From an uncultured Eubacteriales bacterium (GTDB taxonomy: Bacteria; Bacillota; Clostridia; Lachnospirales; Anaerotignaceae), in contig URCD01000099.1 of the NCBI GenBank assembly GCA_900546215.1, positions 1-8,224 of the forward strand: a DNA stretch of 8,224 bases. Reading direction: 5' to 3'. The notes below the pieces were generated by a model that searched no databases, was not told where the DNA came from, and was given only the letters and a program-made list of their open reading frames with translations. The position numbers were made by a program, and so were the translations under genes. Of the stretch, positions 6,061 through 8,224 are shown one piece after another. How positions within the stretch are numbered: position 1 is the stretch's first letter; the number at the start of each line of letters is the position of its first letter.

Positions 6061-7221
6061 TTATACATATTTGACCGTTTTTACTGCTTTACCGTCCTTT
6101 AAATACTGTCTTGGAACGCGCTTGCTCAATGTGCAGAACACCTCATAGTTTATTGTTTTTAATACGGCAGCAATATCGTCCGCGCTGATTTCGTTGTAGC
6201 CCTGTCTTCCCATAAGCACAACCTCATCATTAATTTCGACATCATTTATGTCTGTAACGTCAACCATAAACTGGTCCATACAAATTCTTCCTATTATAGG
6301 AGCGTACTGACCTCTAATAAGCACCCTGCCACCTTTGGAGTACGCGCGAATAAATCCGTCGGCATAGCCAACCGGAATTGTTGCTATAATACGTCTGCCA
6401 GGAGCCTGATATTCTCTTCCATAGCTGACATAATCTCCGGCTTCAACAGTCTTGACATAGCTGACATGGGTCTTAACTGACATTACTGGTTTCAGCATCA
6501 GATTTTCTTTTTTCACCTCATCAGAAGGATATGCACCATAAAGAATAATTCCGGGTCTTACCATGTCAAGCATCATATTGTCAAAATCCATTATACCCGC
6601 ACTGTTTGATGCATGCCTCACTGGTATATTTAGTCCCCTGTCCTTAAGCATAGAATCCATTTTTATGAATTTATCGAACTGGCTGCAGGTATAGGTTTTA
6701 TCAGCTTCATCAGCTGTTGAAAAATGTGTAAACATGCCGTTGACCTCAATATTAGGCAGCTTGGATATTTCAACAATTTCATTGGCTGAATCTTCATTTA
6801 CCCTATAGCCTATACGTCCCATTCCAGTATCAATTTTTATATGTACGACCGCTGTTTTTCCCAGTTTTACAGCGGCCTTTGAGAGCTTTTGAGCAATATC
6901 ATATGAATAAACGGTCTGTATAAATCCATTGTTTATTACATCCTCTAAACGAAGTTCAGGAGTATATCCAAGCAGAAGTACAGGCGCTTCAATACCGTTT
7001 CTTCTAAGATTAAGGGCTTCGTCTACAACAGCAACTGCAAGCCAGTCTGCGCCGTTTTCAAGCAGCACTTCGGCAGTCTCAACAGAACCGTGTCCATATG
7101 CATCAGCCTTAATAATTCCTATAATTCCTGTACCTCTTTTTGTTCTGGATCTTATATTTTTGATATTGAATGCAAGAGCGTCCAAATCTATAAGAGCCAA
7201 AACTCTTTCTTCATCAGTCAT
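6061..7221 (-). CDS. alr: Alanine racemase (PLP-dependent)
   Basis: Converts L-alanine to D-alanine with pyridoxal phosphate, in the cytoplasm as a dimer, supplying peptidoglycan synthesis. The 386-residue length is typical. The N-terminal barrel carries the PLP lysine Lys38 in IIKADAYGHG, Arg136 in DTGMGRIGY, His166 in THFSTADEAD, the HASNSAG segment (203-209) and Arg222 in VRPGI, which contacts the PLP ring nitrogen in known structures. The C-terminal beta domain carries catalytic Tyr267 in VSYGREY, the GYADGF loop (285-290) and CMDQ (314-317). ATG 7221 has GGAGG (7228-7232) 6 bases upstream. It starts 15 bases after the lipoprotein gene ends, so the two are very likely cotranscribed. Nothing is missing or truncated. 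If the genome has another alr, this copy could be a spore-associated one like C. difficile alr2; that is inference from the neighbour. Confidence 0.97.
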   Translation of the reverse strand: MTDEERVLALIDLDALAFNIKNIRSRTKRGTGIIGIIKADAYGHGSVETAEVLLENGADWLAVAVVDEALNLRRNGIEAPVLLLGYTPELRLEDVINNGFIQTVYSYDIAQKLSKAAVKLGKTAVVHIKIDTGMGRIGYRVNEDSANEIVEISKLPNIEVNGMFTHFSTADEADKTYTCSQFDKFIKMDSMLKDRGLNIPVRHASNSAGIMDFDNMMLDMVRPGIILYGAYPSDEVKKENLMLKPVMSVKTHVSYVKTVEAGDYVSYGREYQAPGRRIIATIPVGYADGFIRAYSKGGRVLIRGQYAPIIGRICMDQFMVDVTDINDVEINDEVVLMGRQGYNEISADDIAAVLKTINYEVFCTLSKRVPRQYLKDGKAVKTVKYV

Positions 7222-7236
7222 TTTGTTCCTCCGTTA

Positions 7237-7869
7237 TCATGCCTTGAAAACAGAATCCTCTATTTTCGGGTTGTATTCAAATTCATTATAAGTTATAACG
7301 TATCTTTCGTTTCCCTGTTCATCATAAATAACAAATTTCAGCGGCATAAGCGTTTCATTGTCGACCCAAAGCTTTTCTGTTGCTATGTACTTGTTGCCTC
7401 CGGGTACCACCGCCTCAAGCATAGTGCACTGGCTTTCGTCTAAGTTAACTGCGGTATCTACAGCTACGTCCTCAGACTGAAGATAGTTTCTCACAAAGCT
7501 GCATAAAAACAATTCATCTCCATTTTGCCCCTTAGGCATATCCAGCGTTACTGTTTCATCAGTTTTTGCATTATACTGAGATATTGTAGTTCCGTCATAT
7601 ACAGTAAAATTCCCTTTCATTGATTCGGGCGACGTAATTTCCAAGCGATATTCCCCTGAGCTTTTGTTATACTGAACAGTTTCGTATGTCATTTCACCCT
7701 TATTCGATATTCTGGTAAGGGTAGCAGCGCATTTGTAGCTTTCCATTTCTGAAATTTGCTTTTGAACCTTTTCCATTGCCGTCATTTCGGTTTTTCCGCA
7801 TGAGGCAAGCACAGCGCAAAAACATAGGGCTGCAGCCGCGCATGCGATACGTTTCATTAAAGTAAGCAT
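7237..7869 (-). CDS. LolA-fold lipoprotein, GerS/YdcC-like
   Basis: A 210-residue secreted lipoprotein. The signal peptide has a basic start (MLTLMKR), a hydrophobic core and a lipobox LASC with the lipidated Cys at position 24. The mature part is beta-rich with alternating short strands (YETVQYNKSSGEYRLEI, FTVYDGTTISQYN, TEKLWVDNETLMPLKFVIYD), the pattern of the LolA/LolB-like fold found in B. subtilis YdcC and the C. difficile germination lipoprotein GerS. Position supports this: in B. subtilis ydcC directly precedes alr, and gerS is paired with alr2 in C. difficile (recalled, not searched). YdcC is sporulation-associated and GerS is needed for cortex breakdown during germination; whether this protein does either is unknown. 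ATG 7869 has AGAGG 7 bases upstream. A later Met (residue 5) would still leave the signal peptide intact. Family placement is moderately sure; the lipoprotein call is firm. Confidence 0.88.
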   Translation of the reverse strand: MLTLMKRIACAAAALCFCAVLASCGKTEMTAMEKVQKQISEMESYKCAATLTRISNKGEMTYETVQYNKSSGEYRLEITSPESMKGNFTVYDGTTISQYNAKTDETVTLDMPKGQNGDELFLCSFVRNYLQSEDVAVDTAVNLDESQCTMLEAVVPGGNKYIATEKLWVDNETLMPLKFVIYDEQGNERYVITYNEFEYNPKIEDSVFKA

Positions 7870-7889
7870 AATATAACCTCTTATAATAT

Positions 7890-7924
7890 TTTATAATTAT
7901 ATATACTTACCACATTCAAATAAA
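7890..7924 (-). promoter_or_regulatory. Possible promoter upstream of the lipoprotein-alr-ndoA genes
   Basis: In the 59-base gap after nnrD the minus strand offers two overlapping weak matches. One is TTGAAT (7919-7914) with an 18-base spacer to TATAAA (7895-7890). The other is a perfect TATAAT (7901-7896) with a poor TTTATT 17 bases upstream. The stretch is so AT-rich that chance matches are likely, and the gap shows no terminator, so read-through from nnrD is equally possible. Confidence 0.25.
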
Positions 7925-7928
7925 ATTC

Positions 7929-8224
7929 CTATCTGAATCGGTTAATGGCCAAGGCAATGTTCTCAGCTATATCCCAGGACATCACACCGTATGTCCCCAT
8001 TTTTTCCATACATATATCCCCGCTTAAGCCATGTATATATGCTCCTGCCGCGGCCGCCAGAAACGGCTCAATTCCCTGAGCTATAAATGACGATATAACA
8101 CCGGTAAGCACATCACCCGAACCGCCTGTAGCCATTGACGGGTTGCCTGTTATATTTATTACAACTCTCCCATCTGGGCCTGCTATTACACTTCTGGCGT
8201 CTTTAAGAACAACGACAGTATTAT
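7929..8224 (-). CDS. nnrD: ADP/ATP-dependent NAD(P)H-hydrate dehydratase, C-terminal part (runs off the window)
   Basis: The frame is open to the window edge, so only about the last 98 residues are seen and the true start is outside. The segment reads TVVVLKDARSVIAGPDGRVV, then NITGNPSMATGGSGDVLTGVI, then a helical region (FLAAAAGAYIHGLSGD) and a short end at FR. The NxATGGSGDVL block is the nucleotide-binding and catalytic signature of the YjeF C-terminal (ribokinase-like) domain, including the conserved Asp of GSGD. The enzyme dehydrates the S-form of NADHX/NADPHX back to NAD(P)H using ADP or ATP. In many Clostridia this domain is fused after an epimerase domain (Nnr); whether that holds here cannot be seen. 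The Met at 8135 is internal, not a start. It lies 59 bases upstream of the lipoprotein gene on the same strand. Confidence 0.93.
   Translation of the reverse strand, partial: NTVVVLKDARSVIAGPDGRVVINITGNPSMATGGSGDVLTGVISSFIAQGIEPFLAAAAGAYIHGLSGDICMEKMGTYGVMSWDIAENIALAINRFR

Noticed and set aside
5966..6148. Plus-strand 60-codon frame over the alr-ndoA gap and the alr end
   Set aside because: It has no ribosome site, half of it is antisense to the end of alr, and there is no motif. It is also on the wrong strand for an antitoxin.
6929..7443. Plus-strand frames over alr and the lipoprotein gene
   Set aside because: They are Ser-rich or low-complexity antisense frames over two clear genes.
8133..8135. 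ATG as a start for the nnrD fragment
   Set aside because: The frame is open upstream to the window edge with clear family sequence (TVVVLKDARSVIAG), so this Met is internal, within the ATGGSGDVL region.

Overview
The window looks like chromosomal DNA of a low-GC, Gram-positive, spore-forming-type Clostridia, most likely near Lachnospiraceae. The base composition is AT-rich, Shine-Dalgarno sites are strong (GGAGG/AGGAG), and there is a lipobox lipoprotein. Two LytR-CpsA-Psr (LCP) proteins, an LtaS-type sulfatase and a DUF3877-like protein also fit. The assignment rests on gene content and style, not on a search.

Layout. (1) 87-3286, minus strand: a tight three-gene operon of two tandem LCP paralogues followed by a small cytoplasmic protein resembling DUF3877. 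It is preceded by a good sigma-A-type promoter (3340-3368) and closed by a hairpin terminator (36-88). (2) 3287-3664: an AT-rich divergent intergenic region. (3) 3665-5533, plus strand: an LtaS-like membrane sulfatase, a lipoteichoic-acid-synthase or phosphoglycerol-transferase type enzyme. (4) 5539-5570: a compact bidirectional terminator between convergent genes. (5) 5572-8224, minus strand: nnrD (partial) > LolA/GerS/YdcC-like lipoprotein > alr > ndoA (EndoA/MazF). This is a reduced version of the B. subtilis ydcC-alr-ndoAI-ndoA cluster, without the ndoAI antitoxin gene.

How the genes fit together. Regions 1-3 form an envelope-polymer neighbourhood: LCP enzymes attach undecaprenyl-linked glycopolymers to peptidoglycan, and LtaS-type enzymes polymerise glycerol phosphate outside the membrane. 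Alanine racemase supplies D-alanine for peptidoglycan and possibly for teichoic-acid esterification. The GerS/YdcC-like lipoprotein next to alr recalls the spore-associated gerS-alr2 pair of Clostridioides difficile. NnrD (NAD(P)H-hydrate repair) and EndoA (UACAU-specific mRNA interferase) are housekeeping or stress functions.

I see no mobile element, CRISPR array, tRNA or rRNA, and no clearly new multi-gene system. The most interesting point is the 141-base leader between alr and ndoA. It lacks an antitoxin gene, can fold into a long hairpin followed by a U-run, and carries two UACAU motifs, the recognition sequence of EndoA itself.
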